Source of the DNA: an uncultured Muribaculaceae bacterium
GTDB lineage: Bacteria; Bacteroidota; Bacteroidia; Bacteroidales; Muribaculaceae
Assembly: GCA_910584525.1 (NCBI GenBank)
Contig: CAJUAT010000049.1
Location: 1 to 20,316 of the forward strand
Length of the DNA stretch: 20,316 nucleotides
Direction of reading: 5' to 3'
Positions within the stretch are counted from its first letter, which is position 1, and each line of letters starts with the position of its first letter. Shown in pieces: positions 7,372 to 15,423 of this stretch. The translations under genes were made by a program, and so were the position numbers. The notes below the pieces were generated by a model that saw only the letters and a list, made by a program, of their open reading frames with translations, had not been told where the DNA came from and made no database searches.

Positions 7372-8181
7372 ATGCAAAACATATTATCCGCCATATTATT
7401 GATCAGCGCCTGCCTGTTGACGGGATGCAGCCGTCAGGGGAGCGAGCGCGACATCACTGCCATAGAGCAGAACGACAGTCTGCCCGATATTGTGAAATCG
7501 GTGGTGCGGGCCGTCGCCGAAGATGATTCCACGGGCTTCGCATCACTGGTAAGCTATCCGCTGCACAGGCCCTATCCCTTGCGCGACATCAGCGATGCCG
7601 CAGAGATGAGCCGCTATTACCATACGCTTGTCGACGACTCGCTGCGGCGTGTGATTACCGGGAGCCGTCCCGAAGAATGGAGCGAATACGGCTGGCGCGG
7701 CTGGAGCGTCGACGACGGCAGCTATCTATGGCTCGACTCGCTGATATACGACATACCCTATCTGTCGAGGCGCGAGACGGCGGAGCTCGCAAAAGCCCGT
7801 GCCCTCGACCTCGAAAGCCTCCCCGCCGACCTGCGTGCCGACTGGATTCCGGTAGCTGCTCTCAAAGCCGACAACGGTACCCTCCTCAGAATAGACTCCC
7901 GGCAGTCGGCCGACGCTGCCCCCGCAATGCGTCTGCTCGTCTACAACAAAGGGACCGATCCTCGTGGAAAACCATCCCGAATAATACCCGGTTCCGCCGA
8001 ACCCGACGGCTCCATGGGCAACCCGGTATACGTGTTCAACGACACCGACAACTCCATATGGACCTACCTCCCATGGTCGGCCGATTCCACAACTCCTTAT
8101 TTTTCAGTGGAAAATAGCGACGGCTCCATATCAGAACTCAATGTATCGCCCGTTAATTGGATAGAAGCGATACAGAAATGA
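7372..8181 (+). CDS. Hypothetical lipoprotein
   Basis: A 269-aa protein with a lipoprotein signal peptide; LLTGC (15-19) is the lipobox and Cys19 the lipidated residue. I do not recognise the mature part. After the signal comes a region (about 35-80) reminiscent of small envelope NTF2/SnoaL-like proteins (VKSVVRAVAEDDSTGFASLVSYPL), with several Trp-rich stretches later (EEWSEYGWRGWSVDDG). The sequence has many Asp and Ser and no evident catalytic motif. It starts 22 nt after the lysozyme gene and ends 1 nt before the thioesterase ATG, so it is probably translated with both. Any function is unknown; location at the envelope is inferred from the lipobox. Confidence 0.75.
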   Translation: MQNILSAILLISACLLTGCSRQGSERDITAIEQNDSLPDIVKSVVRAVAEDDSTGFASLVSYPLHRPYPLRDISDAAEMSRYYHTLVDDSLRRVITGSRPEEWSEYGWRGWSVDDGSYLWLDSLIYDIPYLSRRETAELAKARALDLESLPADLRADWIPVAALKADNGTLLRIDSRQSADAAPAMRLLVYNKGTDPRGKPSRIIPGSAEPDGSMGNPVYVFNDTDNSIWTYLPWSADSTTPYFSVENSDGSISELNVSPVNWIEAIQK

Positions 8182-8182
8182 G

Positions 8183-8968
8183 ATGAGTAAGGAGCAGGAA
8201 TACAGTCTGACATACTTTTTATCGGCAGGCGAGACGAACGCGGAAGGGACGTTGTCGCTGACGTTGCTGACGTCGAAGATCATTGACATCTCCACGGCGC
8301 ATGCCAACGCCTTGCATATAGGGAACCCCGACATGGCCGACCGTGGCTGCGGCTGGGTGCTGTCGCGTCTCGCCCTCGAGATGGACCATTATCCCAAGGT
8401 TAACGAGAACTACACGCTCACCACATGGATAGAGAGCTACAACCGCCACTTCTCGGAACGCATCGTGAAGGTTACGGACCATAACGGCAATGCCGCGGGA
8501 TATGCCCGGGCAATATGGATGGTGCTCGACTATACAAGCCGCGAGAGCGTGGGGCTCGAACACCTTCCCATACCTGCCGACCTGCCCCTCCCCGGCGCTT
8601 GCCCCATAGCACGGCAGGGTAAGCATGTCACCGTATATCCCGAAGACTTCCCCGGCGAACTGCCCCGCGGATCGGTAAAAGCCAACAGGGAGCCTTTCCC
8701 TTACAGATTCAAATACTGCGACCTCGATTTCTACCGGCATGTCAACACTGTGAGGTACATAGAGCTGCTGCTCAACAGGCTCACTCTCGACGACTTCGAC
8801 ACATCGGAAGTGCAGCGCATGGAGCTGGCCTTCATGCATGAGTTCCACTACGGACAGGATGCCATAGTGCTCCGCGCCGACAATGACCTAAAATCGAATT
8901 TCAGCATATACGCCGCAGGGAGCCGGCAGCCCGGTCTGGTGGCCTCGCTCCTCCGCCGCCGTACCTGA
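8183..8968 (+). CDS. Acyl-ACP thioesterase (FatA/FatB-like, double hotdog)
   Basis: A 261-aa cytoplasmic protein of the bacterial acyl-ACP thioesterase family, which releases fatty acids from acyl carrier protein. The first hotdog domain runs to about residue 130 (RGCGWVLSRLALEMDHYPKV, TTWIESYNRHFSERIVKV). The second starts near 170 and includes DLDFYRHVNTVRYIELLLN (180-198). In plant FatB the equivalent catalytic stretch is D-x-N-x-H; here it reads Asp182-Phe-Tyr184-Arg-His186, so Asn is replaced by Tyr. A conserved-looking Glu follows in LAFMHEFHYG. The length is normal for the family. The gene starts 1 nt after the upstream lipoprotein stop. Family assignment is strong; activity and chain-length specificity are open because of the substitution. 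Confidence 0.85.
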   Translation: MSKEQEYSLTYFLSAGETNAEGTLSLTLLTSKIIDISTAHANALHIGNPDMADRGCGWVLSRLALEMDHYPKVNENYTLTTWIESYNRHFSERIVKVTDHNGNAAGYARAIWMVLDYTSRESVGLEHLPIPADLPLPGACPIARQGKHVTVYPEDFPGELPRGSVKANREPFPYRFKYCDLDFYRHVNTVRYIELLLNRLTLDDFDTSEVQRMELAFMHEFHYGQDAIVLRADNDLKSNFSIYAAGSRQPGLVASLLRRRT

Positions 8969-9027
8969 ACCCCCTTACCTCTGACCACTCCCCTCATACT
9001 TCTCACCTACCTTAAATCTCCCCCGCC

Positions 9028-11013
9028 ATGAAACACTACAGCCCTTCGCGCATCGAGAGTGACCGCCGCGTTCTCGAACTCCTCTCCCAATCCTTCGGCA
9101 GCATATCGGCCGCCAGCACCGAGATCATCAATCTCGAGGCTATCCTCAATCTCCCCAAAGGCACCGAGCATTTCGTGGCCGACCTCCACGGCGAAGACGA
9201 GGCATTCGGTCACATAATACGCAACGCCTCCGGTAACATCAAGAGAAAAGTGCGCGAAATCTTCGGCAGCACTGTCGGAGAGTCGGAAATAACACAGCTC
9301 TGTTCCCTGATATACTACCCGGAACGCAAGCTCGAACTCATCAGAGCGGAAAATGAATCGCTCGACAATTTCTACAACATCACTCTTCACCGGCTGGTGA
9401 AGGTGCTTCAGAGCGTATCGTCGAAATATACGCGCAGCAAGGTGCGCAAGGCATTGCCCAAGGAGTTCGCCTACATCATCGAGGAGCTTCTTCACGAGTC
9501 GCCGTCGGGCGAGAGCAAACAGGCCTACTACAGCCGTATCGTGGAAACCATCATCTCCTGCGGACAAGCCAACGAGTTCATAATAGCGATATGCAACGTG
9601 ATCCAGCGTCTCAGCATCGACAGGCTTCACATCTTAGGCGATGTCTATGACCGCGGTCCCGGCGCTCACGTGATTCTCGACACGCTGGGAGGATACCGCC
9701 AGTTCGACATCACATGGGGCAACCACGACATACTATGGATGGGCGCCTATGCCGGCAACAACTGCAACATTGCCAACGTGCTGCGCATAGCCCTCAGATA
9801 TGGCGACATGCTGACCCTCGAGGAGGGTTACGGCATAAACCTCCTCCCCCTGGCTACCTTCGCCATGGATGTATACGGCAACGACCCCTGCACCGTGTTC
9901 TACCCCAAAATAGAAGTGGACACCACGGTATACAGCGACAGCACCATAGCTCTCATGGCCAAGATGCACAAGGCCATATCAGTGATACAGTTCAAGCTCG
10001 AAGGGGCCATGATCGACCGCCATCCCGAATGGCATATGGAACACCGCAAACTCCTCGACAAGATGAGCGCCGACTTCAGCGAGGTGCGGCTGGCCATGGG
10101 AACCTACCCGATGCTCGACAGCAGTTTCCCCACCATAGACCCCGCCGATCCTTACCGCCTGACACCCGAGGAGGAGAATCTCATAAACAGGCTTCACCGC
10201 TCCTTCGTGATCTGCGACAAGCTGCGGCGGCATATAAGCCTCTTCTTCGAGCATGGCTGCATGTATGCCGTATCCAACGGCAACCTGATGTTCCATGCCT
10301 CGGTGCCCCTCAACGAGGACGGTTCATTCCGCGAGGTGGAGGTGATGGGAAAGAAAGCAAAGGGAAAGGAACTTCTCCACAACATAGGGATGCTTTTGCG
10401 GGCGGCCATCGACCGCGACTGTCCCGCCGACATCCACGACTATGCCGTTGACTACTACTGGTATCTGTGGTGCGGTCCTGACTCTCCCCTCTTCGACAAG
10501 GCGGCCATGACCACCTTCGAACGCTATTTCATAGCCGACAAGGAGACCCACCACGAGCAGAAAGGCCATTATTATGAGCTTCGCGACCGCGAGGACATAT
10601 GCGACAGAATCCTTGACGAGTTCGGCGTGACCGGCGAACACCGTCATGTCATCAACGGACATGTGCCCGTAAAGGTGGGGAAAGGCGAGAAACCGGTGCG
10701 CGCCAACGGCAAGCTGATGGTTATCGACGGCGGCTTCGCAAAGTCGTACCACCGCACCACCGGCATTGCCGGATTCACTCTCGTGTTCCACTCCCGGGGG
10801 TTCGTGCTCGTGCAGCATGAGCCTTTCAGCAGCACCGAAGAGGCCATTCGCAAAGGCACCGACATCGTGTCGACCAACGTGCTCATAGAGCTGAGCCAGA
10901 ACCGTATGCGCGTGCGCGACACCGACAAGGGCGCCGAACTACAGGCCCAGATCGACGAACTCGACGAACTACTGTACGCCTATCGGCACGGTCTCATCAA
11001 ACCTCACAGATAA
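9028..11013 (+). CDS. fbp: Fructose-1,6-bisphosphatase class III
   Basis: A 661-aa protein, the normal length for class III FBPase (EC 3.1.3.11), which dephosphorylates fructose-1,6-bisphosphate in gluconeogenesis in the cytoplasm. It has the metallophosphatase signature blocks: ADLHGEDEAF (51-60), HILGDVYDRGPGAH (201-214) and TWGNHDILWMGA (229-240). A late block reads INGHVPVKVGKGEKPVRANG. These Asp, His and Asn residues bind the two metal ions. It lies 59 nt after the thioesterase gene. That gap is very rich in C and T with only two G, so there is no Shine-Dalgarno sequence. It converges on the - strand operon that ends 24 nt downstream. Confidence 0.95.
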   Translation: MKHYSPSRIESDRRVLELLSQSFGSISAASTEIINLEAILNLPKGTEHFVADLHGEDEAFGHIIRNASGNIKRKVREIFGSTVGESEITQLCSLIYYPERKLELIRAENESLDNFYNITLHRLVKVLQSVSSKYTRSKVRKALPKEFAYIIEELLHESPSGESKQAYYSRIVETIISCGQANEFIIAICNVIQRLSIDRLHILGDVYDRGPGAHVILDTLGGYRQFDITWGNHDILWMGAYAGNNCNIANVLRIALRYGDMLTLEEGYGINLLPLATFAMDVYGNDPCTVFYPKIEVDTTVYSDSTIALMAKMHKAISVIQFKLEGAMIDRHPEWHMEHRKLLDKMSADFSEVRLAMGTYPMLDSSFPTIDPADPYRLTPEEENLINRLHRSFVICDKLRRHISLFFEHGCMYAVSNGNLMFHASVPLNEDGSFREVEVMGKKAKGKELLHNIGMLLRAAIDRDCPADIHDYAVDYYWYLWCGPDSPLFDKAAMTTFERYFIADKETHHEQKGHYYELRDREDICDRILDEFGVTGEHRHVINGHVPVKVGKGEKPVRANGKLMVIDGGFAKSYHRTTGIAGFTLVFHSRGFVLVQHEPFSSTEEAIRKGTDIVSTNVLIELSQNRMRVRDTDKGAELQAQIDELDELLYAYRHGLIKPHR

Positions 11014-11037
11014 TACATATAATACGGAACGTTCCGG

Positions 11038-12693
11038 TTATTGCCGGACTCTGCGGAGGCGGAAGGAAGAATTGAGCGCGGGAAGCTGCACCGACAAAAG
11101 TCCAGGCTGCTCATATTCAGCTTTTATCTCCGTATCCAAAGGATTGCGCGAGGCATCTATCCATTCCATGTCGTAGACATTGGCGAAAGATGTCTTGCGC
11201 AGACATCCCTTGAGCATACCGGGCTTCCACATGGAGGGATTCGCCACGGCTCCCGAGAGATACAACACCTCGTATCCGCCGTCAGGACCTGCCACTATCG
11301 CCAACCGGTAATTGCCTTGATACCGCACGGCATCATCATCGAGCGAACGGTCGTACATTTCCCATATTCCCTCCAGGGGGTCGGTGGAACGGTCGAGATA
11401 ACTTTTCAGGGCGTCGGGATTGCCGAGGTACGACTGCGTGGCTGCAGGAGAGTCAAGATTGTCAAGGCGTATCCAGTCTACATCGAGCAGGGCGCCCGGC
11501 TCGGCAATCCATCCGGCCGTGACGGCACGATAACCGGGAAGCTCCCCTTCCCATATAGGGGCATATTCCCTTTCGCCGCCGGAAAGACACCACAAGGCGC
11601 CGGAATGTTCCAGCCTGTAGCTGTTGGGGCCGGTGAACCAGTCGAGCTTGTCCTTGAGCGCAATCTCGGCGACGATGCTGTCGCCGATGCTTACCACTAC
11701 CTTGAGGGCCGTAGGCCCCACGGGGTCGCGCACGTCGTCGATGGTCTTGAACCATATGGTGAGAGGTATGCCGTCGGCGTCGGTCATCTCGAGGCCCCAT
11801 GCCGGGTGCATCACTTTCATGGCTGTGCCGTCGTCGGCCACAGCCTCGTAACGGCGTCCAGCCGCGTTGTGGAGATTCCGCGCACGGAAGGAAAGCCGGA
11901 AGTCGCTGCCATCTATGTCGAGATGCCTGAACGTGGAGGGTACGTTCCCCGCTATCATCATCACCGTGTCGCTGTCGGTCTCGGTGGCCAACGCTCCGAA
12001 GCCCCGCGAGGAATTGTAGTAGGAGGGCTGCCGTACTCCGGCATGCGCCAGTCCCACTATCGCCGTAATCACTCCCACTATGCCGAAGATACCTATGATG
12101 GTACCCGTAATCTTATTGATGAACCACATGCTGCGCAAATTGAAATGGGCCCGGACCTTGTCGACGAAGAAAGTCACCATCCACCACCATCCCAATGCTC
12201 CGGCTATGATGCACAGAAATCCCATGAAGTAATGTCCCGGCGTAAACTCGGGAAGCAGGAAGTTGAAGCGTGCGAACAAGCCGATTATCAGGAATATTAT
12301 CAGCGGATTTGATACTGTGAAAAGGAATCCGTTCAGAATGTCGGTCTTTGGAGAGCCGGATATTTTTTCGCCCGGTTTTTTAATGCTTTTGGATGGATTG
12401 GATATGAAGAGGTATACGCCGAAAGCTATCAGCACCACAGAGCCGACGAGCTGGATCACATTCTGGTTTTTCTCCAGGAACTCTTCGATAAACGACAGGC
12501 CGAATCCGGTGAGCAGACAATAGAAGAGGTCGGAGAGGGCGGCACCCACACCGGTATAGAATCCGGCTTTGCGGCCTTTGGCGAGAGTGCGCTGAATGCA
12601 GAGGATACCCACGGGACCCATCGGTGCGGAGATGATGACACCGATTGCGACACCGCGCCACAGCATGTATAGGATACCCTCGAGCCAGTCCAT
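11038..12693 (-). CDS. LysE-family permease fused to a large C-terminal beta-rich domain
   Basis: A 551-aa protein. Residues 1-220 are a LysE/RhtB-type exporter: about six hydrophobic segments (near 10-30, 45-67, 78-98, 121-142, 155-175, 195-217) and the family motif APMGPVGIL (23-31). LysE-family proteins export amino acids or other small molecules and are usually about 200-220 aa. The extra 330 residues have no membrane segment. About 245-420 alternates short strands (DFRLSFRARNLHN, LKVVVSIGDSIVAEIALKD, LLDVDWIRLDN) like a beta-sandwich. About 435-550 (EGIWEMYDRSLDD, YEVLYLSGAV, LLSVQLPALNSSFRLRR) looks like a second beta domain. It starts 6 nt after the Rieske-like lipoprotein gene and ends the pyrE operon. 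The permease part is clear; the function of the extension is unknown and its side of the membrane is uncertain. Confidence 0.8.
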   Translation of the reverse strand: MDWLEGILYMLWRGVAIGVIISAPMGPVGILCIQRTLAKGRKAGFYTGVGAALSDLFYCLLTGFGLSFIEEFLEKNQNVIQLVGSVVLIAFGVYLFISNPSKSIKKPGEKISGSPKTDILNGFLFTVSNPLIIFLIIGLFARFNFLLPEFTPGHYFMGFLCIIAGALGWWWMVTFFVDKVRAHFNLRSMWFINKITGTIIGIFGIVGVITAIVGLAHAGVRQPSYYNSSRGFGALATETDSDTVMMIAGNVPSTFRHLDIDGSDFRLSFRARNLHNAAGRRYEAVADDGTAMKVMHPAWGLEMTDADGIPLTIWFKTIDDVRDPVGPTALKVVVSIGDSIVAEIALKDKLDWFTGPNSYRLEHSGALWCLSGGEREYAPIWEGELPGYRAVTAGWIAEPGALLDVDWIRLDNLDSPAATQSYLGNPDALKSYLDRSTDPLEGIWEMYDRSLDDDAVRYQGNYRLAIVAGPDGGYEVLYLSGAVANPSMWKPGMLKGCLRKTSFANVYDMEWIDASRNPLDTEIKAEYEQPGLLSVQLPALNSSFRLRRVRQ

Positions 12694-12699
12694 CGCGTT

Positions 12700-13251
12700 T
12701 TAGTTGATTATGAGGAAACCGCCGGTACCGTTTGCGGGTGGAATGCAGCGGTATATACGCAGGCCATAGCTGTCGGTAAACGCCGGCCCGGAGAGAGGGC
12801 GACCGCCGGCCTGCACCACATCATACCTCGACTTGCATACGGGACACTGCGCCACCGGCAACGGGTCCTCCATGACGATGTTGACCCTGATGTCTCGGCG
12901 GCACTCCACGGGACAGCTGAGGTCGTAGGCCAGCGGGACACCGGCCTCGTTGGTGAACGCATCCGTGCCGCACACAAGAAGAATACCCCCGTAACCGGTA
13001 TATGTGCGTTCCGTCCATCCGAAATTCGACGGCTCGCGCAGCTCCCTGATGAATCGGCGAGTGTCGCCATAACCGTTCACACCGTAAACCTGCCACGTGC
13101 CCTGCGGACTCAGGTTGATGCTCACTGTATAGTCGGGAATGCGGTTGGAGTCGATGGTGTTGCACCCGGCGCAACACAACAGAAACGATGCCATGAGCAT
13201 AATCATGCCACGGCATCCCCACACGGAAAGCGCTCCGTTTCGTTTCCTCAT
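12700..13251 (-). CDS. Rieske-like lipoprotein with all-cysteine ligand motifs
   Basis: A 183-aa protein with a signal peptide ending in LLCCAGC, making Cys30 the probable lipidated residue. Met16 (MIMLMASFLL) is an alternative start. The C-terminal half has the Rieske layout: LLVCGTDAF (91-99), YDLSCPVECRRD (109-120), QCPVCKSRYDVV (135-146), GGRPLSGPAF (149-158) and LRIYRC (164-169). In Rieske proteins the ligands are C-x-H and C-x-x-H. Here the same blocks read Cys113-x3-Cys117 and Cys136-x2-Cys139, with no His. The site could therefore hold a four-Cys iron or zinc instead of a Rieske cluster. It lies 12 nt after the SRPBCC gene and 6 nt before the LysE fusion. Fold assignment is by motif spacing only. 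Confidence 0.65.
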   Translation of the reverse strand: MRKRNGALSVWGCRGMIMLMASFLLCCAGCNTIDSNRIPDYTVSINLSPQGTWQVYGVNGYGDTRRFIRELREPSNFGWTERTYTGYGGILLVCGTDAFTNEAGVPLAYDLSCPVECRRDIRVNIVMEDPLPVAQCPVCKSRYDVVQAGGRPLSGPAFTDSYGLRIYRCIPPANGTGGFLIIN

Positions 13252-13263
13252 ATAATCATATAA

Positions 13264-13698
13264 TCAGATTCCCATTGACTTTACACTGTCGGCAATCTGG
13301 TCGACGAGTTTCTGCATCGGGCCGTTGAGCATTGGCTTCAGCATTGCGGGCACCTGCAAGGAGGCTTCGACAGTAATTTCCGAAGATTCGGGACCTGTGG
13401 GCGCGATATGGGCGCTGAGCATCACGGGCACCGGGGTGCCTACACCCTCGTAGCTCACCAGCGTGGGACGCACGCAGTCGGCCTTCACCAGCGTGACATT
13501 ACCCGTAGGTCCGCCGGGAATCACCAGCGTGTCCTCGTCGACGCGGATGTTGTCGAGGAGCTCCCGCTTGTCGTCGGGCACCTTGTCCTGAGGTATGTTT
13601 CTTATAGCCTCTTCCAGACCTGCGAGGTCGGTGAGCTTGTCGTAGATGGTTTCGGCACTCTTGCCTACAGCCACGGGGCTGCTTTTATATTCTGCCAT
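13264..13698 (-). CDS. SRPBCC-fold (START-like) protein
   Basis: A 144-aa cytoplasmic protein. The order is a first strand (YKSSPVAVGKSAETIYDKL), a helix pair around the early Pro/Asp-rich loop, alternating strands (DEDTLVIPGGPTGNVTLVKAD, VSYEGVGTPVPVMLSAHIAP, SSEITVEASLQVP) and a long C-terminal helix (MQKLVDQIADSVKSM). This is the SRPBCC helix-grip fold, used for binding hydrophobic ligands. No ligand can be inferred. It is 27 nt after pyrE and 12 nt before the Rieske-like gene, so it is in the same operon. A link with pyrE at this position is frequent in Bacteroidales in my recollection, but I cannot test that here. Confidence 0.75.
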   Translation of the reverse strand: MAEYKSSPVAVGKSAETIYDKLTDLAGLEEAIRNIPQDKVPDDKRELLDNIRVDEDTLVIPGGPTGNVTLVKADCVRPTLVSYEGVGTPVPVMLSAHIAPTGPESSEITVEASLQVPAMLKPMLNGPMQKLVDQIADSVKSMGI

Positions 13699-13725
13699 AA
13701 CAATTTTTATTCTAAGTGATACCGA

Positions 13726-14364
13726 TCAACGATTCGGGACCCAGTTTGCGGGGTCCATGCGCCATTCCTTGAGAGCCTCCTCATCGCCGGGCTGTATATA
13801 GTCGGTTTCCAGTGCCGTCTCCACCATCGCGGAGTATGTGCAGAGGGACACGACATCTATATTGGCATCGCGCAGCCGCTTGACGGAGCGGGGGAACTCG
13901 TAATTGATCACCGCCACGGCGCCGAGCACATCGCAACCGGCATTCCTGATAATCTCCGAGGCACGCAGACAACCGCCGCCCGTGGAGATGATATCCTCGA
14001 CCATCACCACTTTCTGACCGGGACGCAGATTACCCTCGATGAGGTTTTCAAGGCCATGGTCCTTGGGAGTGTCGCGCACGTATACGAAAGGAAGGCCAAG
14101 GACGTCGGCCACAAGCGCACCCAGACTTATAGAGGCTGTCGACACACTCGCCACTGCCTGCACATCGCCGTAATGCTCCAGTATGTTCTTGGCAAGTTCC
14201 ACCTTGACATAGCTGCGCACGTCGGGATACGAGAGGATGCGCCTATTGTCGTTGTAAATCGGCGAGTTCCAGCCCGAACCCCATACGAACGGCATGTCGG
14301 GCTGCAGTTTCAATGCGCTGATCTTAAGTAATTTCTCCGCAAGTTGGCGGTCGGGAGTCTTCAT
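13726..14364 (-). CDS. pyrE: Orotate phosphoribosyltransferase
   Basis: A 212-aa cytoplasmic enzyme (EC 2.4.2.10) that joins orotate to PRPP to make OMP in pyrimidine synthesis. The PRPP-binding motif VVMVEDIISTGG is at 119-130. The flexible catalytic loop is RDTPKDHG (97-104), with Arg97, Lys101 and His103 in the usual positions. Length is normal. The ATG is 20 nt from a well-formed promoter -7 box, and the gene leads a four-gene - strand operon. pyrE is commonly placed at the front of such operons, but here its partners are of unrelated or unknown role. Confidence 0.95.
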   Translation of the reverse strand: MKTPDRQLAEKLLKISALKLQPDMPFVWGSGWNSPIYNDNRRILSYPDVRSYVKVELAKNILEHYGDVQAVASVSTASISLGALVADVLGLPFVYVRDTPKDHGLENLIEGNLRPGQKVVMVEDIISTGGGCLRASEIIRNAGCDVLGAVAVINYEFPRSVKRLRDANIDVVSLCTYSAMVETALETDYIQPGDEEALKEWRMDPANWVPNR

Positions 14365-14384
14365 ATCTGTATTATTTTAAACTA

Positions 14385-14415
14385 CAAAATTACATCCTTG
14401 GAGCGAGAATTGCAA
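14385..14415 (-). promoter_or_regulatory. pyrE operon promoter
   Basis: On the - strand, TAATTTTG (complement at 14385-14392) fits TAnnTTTG. A TTGC, a one-base variant of TTTG (14412-14415), lies 19 nt upstream. Transcription would start near 14378, leaving a leader of about 14 nt before the pyrE ATG. No attenuator is visible in so short a leader. Confidence 0.65.
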
Positions 14416-14465
14416 GATTATTTTTCACAATCCCCTTTTGCTCCACTGCTTAGAGCGTGTTCCTT

Positions 14466-14515
14466 ATTCCTCAATTAGCCCGTTGTCCGGATTCCTCAAT
14501 TAGCCCGTTGTCCGG
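14466..14515 (-). repeat. Two perfect 25-bp tandem repeats spanning the end of the DUF3298 gene
   Basis: ATTCCTCAATTAGCCCGTTG plus TCCGG occurs at 14466-14490 and again at 14491-14515. The second copy (14491-14515) encodes the last codons and the TGA stop (14496-14498) of the - strand gene. The first copy repeats the same bases just beyond the stop. It is a duplication of a gene's 3' end and does not change the protein. Confidence 0.95.
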
Positions 14516-15344
14516 CCTCGCCGTTGAATATATATTCACCGCGTTGCGTGAGCATTCCGGCTTCGGCAAGCTCATATTCATAAACGAGTACCTTCACCAT
14601 ACCTACGGCATATGGTGCAACCTCATAGGGCTGATAGATGAATTCCAGGCCATCGTTGGTGATACGGAATGTTGCGGCGATGTCTATGTCGGGGTTGACA
14701 TACGACTGCATGTCGTTTCTCTTCACCGATTCGTTGATGAGCGCGCGCAGCTTGGCTTTCATGGCCGGTTTGACCACGTCGTAGAGCGAGAGTATCTTGC
14801 CGTTCTCGATGTCATAGTTGACCACTGACTCGCCGTAACTTCCGTGGGCGGCGCCACAGTAGTAGACGCTGCCGTAACAGTTGAACACCACAAGCCGCGG
14901 ATTCACGAGCGATGCCGATATGCTGCCATAGGAAGTGTTGCAGGCTTCGGTATCGGCGGGGGAAAGGTCGGTTGGTCTGAACTCAGCGGTGGCTATAGGC
15001 TCTACTTCTCCATCGCCTACATAGCGTACGTCGATTATCGCCATAAGAGAATCGCGTAGCTGACGCACATTGTCATTGCCCAGCGACTTGGGAAGAACGC
15101 CTTCGCCCCTGCAGTCCTGATACTGCGAACCTTTGTAACCTTCGATAGAGTCGTTGCCTTCCATTATCACATGATAGCTGAACGACTCGAACTCCAGATC
15201 GTCCGACTTCTGTTCGCGGCGCGGCTCGTCGTCGTCGTCATCGATGTTTTTGTGTTTCTTGCTGTCGCAGGAGGTCATGCCGACCATCGCTGCCGCCATG
15301 CCCGCTATCATCAGGCTGCGGAATAGCATTTTGCTTGATTTCAT
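14496..15344 (-). CDS. DUF3298 (RsiV-like) lipoprotein
   Basis: A 282-aa protein with lipobox GMTSC (22-26), Cys26 lipidated. A charged stretch follows (KKHKNIDDDDDEPRREQKSDD). The distance from Cys26 makes it a possible, but not certain, surface-export signal of the Bacteroidetes type. The C-terminal half has the DUF3298 pattern: YCGAAHGSYGESVVNYDIENGK (about 162-183), LSLYDVVKP, and FIYQPYEVAPYAVGMVKVLV near 240-260. DUF3298/RsiV-type proteins are envelope proteins, and RsiV is a lysozyme-binding anti-sigma factor, but no sigma gene is next door. It is 79 nt after the TPM gene. The 3' end is duplicated in tandem. Function unknown. Confidence 0.8.
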   Translation of the reverse strand: MKSSKMLFRSLMIAGMAAAMVGMTSCDSKKHKNIDDDDDEPRREQKSDDLEFESFSYHVIMEGNDSIEGYKGSQYQDCRGEGVLPKSLGNDNVRQLRDSLMAIIDVRYVGDGEVEPIATAEFRPTDLSPADTEACNTSYGSISASLVNPRLVVFNCYGSVYYCGAAHGSYGESVVNYDIENGKILSLYDVVKPAMKAKLRALINESVKRNDMQSYVNPDIDIAATFRITNDGLEFIYQPYEVAPYAVGMVKVLVYEYELAEAGMLTQRGEYIFNGEAGQRAN

Positions 15345-15370
15345 ACTTATATCCGATATTTCCTTTTATC

Positions 15371-15402
15371 CAATATTTCGGTTCCTTCAATATAATTACA
15401 AA
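15371..15402 (-). promoter_or_regulatory. Possible weak promoter before the DUF3298 gene
   Basis: On the - strand TTTG (15399-15402) is 20 nt from AAATATTG (15371-15378), which departs from TAnnTTTG at two bases. The gap to the preceding TPM gene is 79 nt, so the gene could be transcribed separately or with the operon. Weak. Confidence 0.3.
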
Positions 15403-15423
15403 CACTGCTGTGGGTAAAGATGT

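Noticed and set aside
11025..11036. CGGAACGTTCCG palindrome between fbp and the LysE fusion as a terminator
   Set aside because: It has no loop and no T run on either side, so it is a poor terminator; it could be a chance palindrome at the convergent gene ends.
11041..12312. Long + strand open frame opposite the LysE fusion
   Set aside because: The - strand frame has LysE membrane segments and motif. The + strand product is His/Arg/Gly-rich with no family features, a mirror of the real gene.
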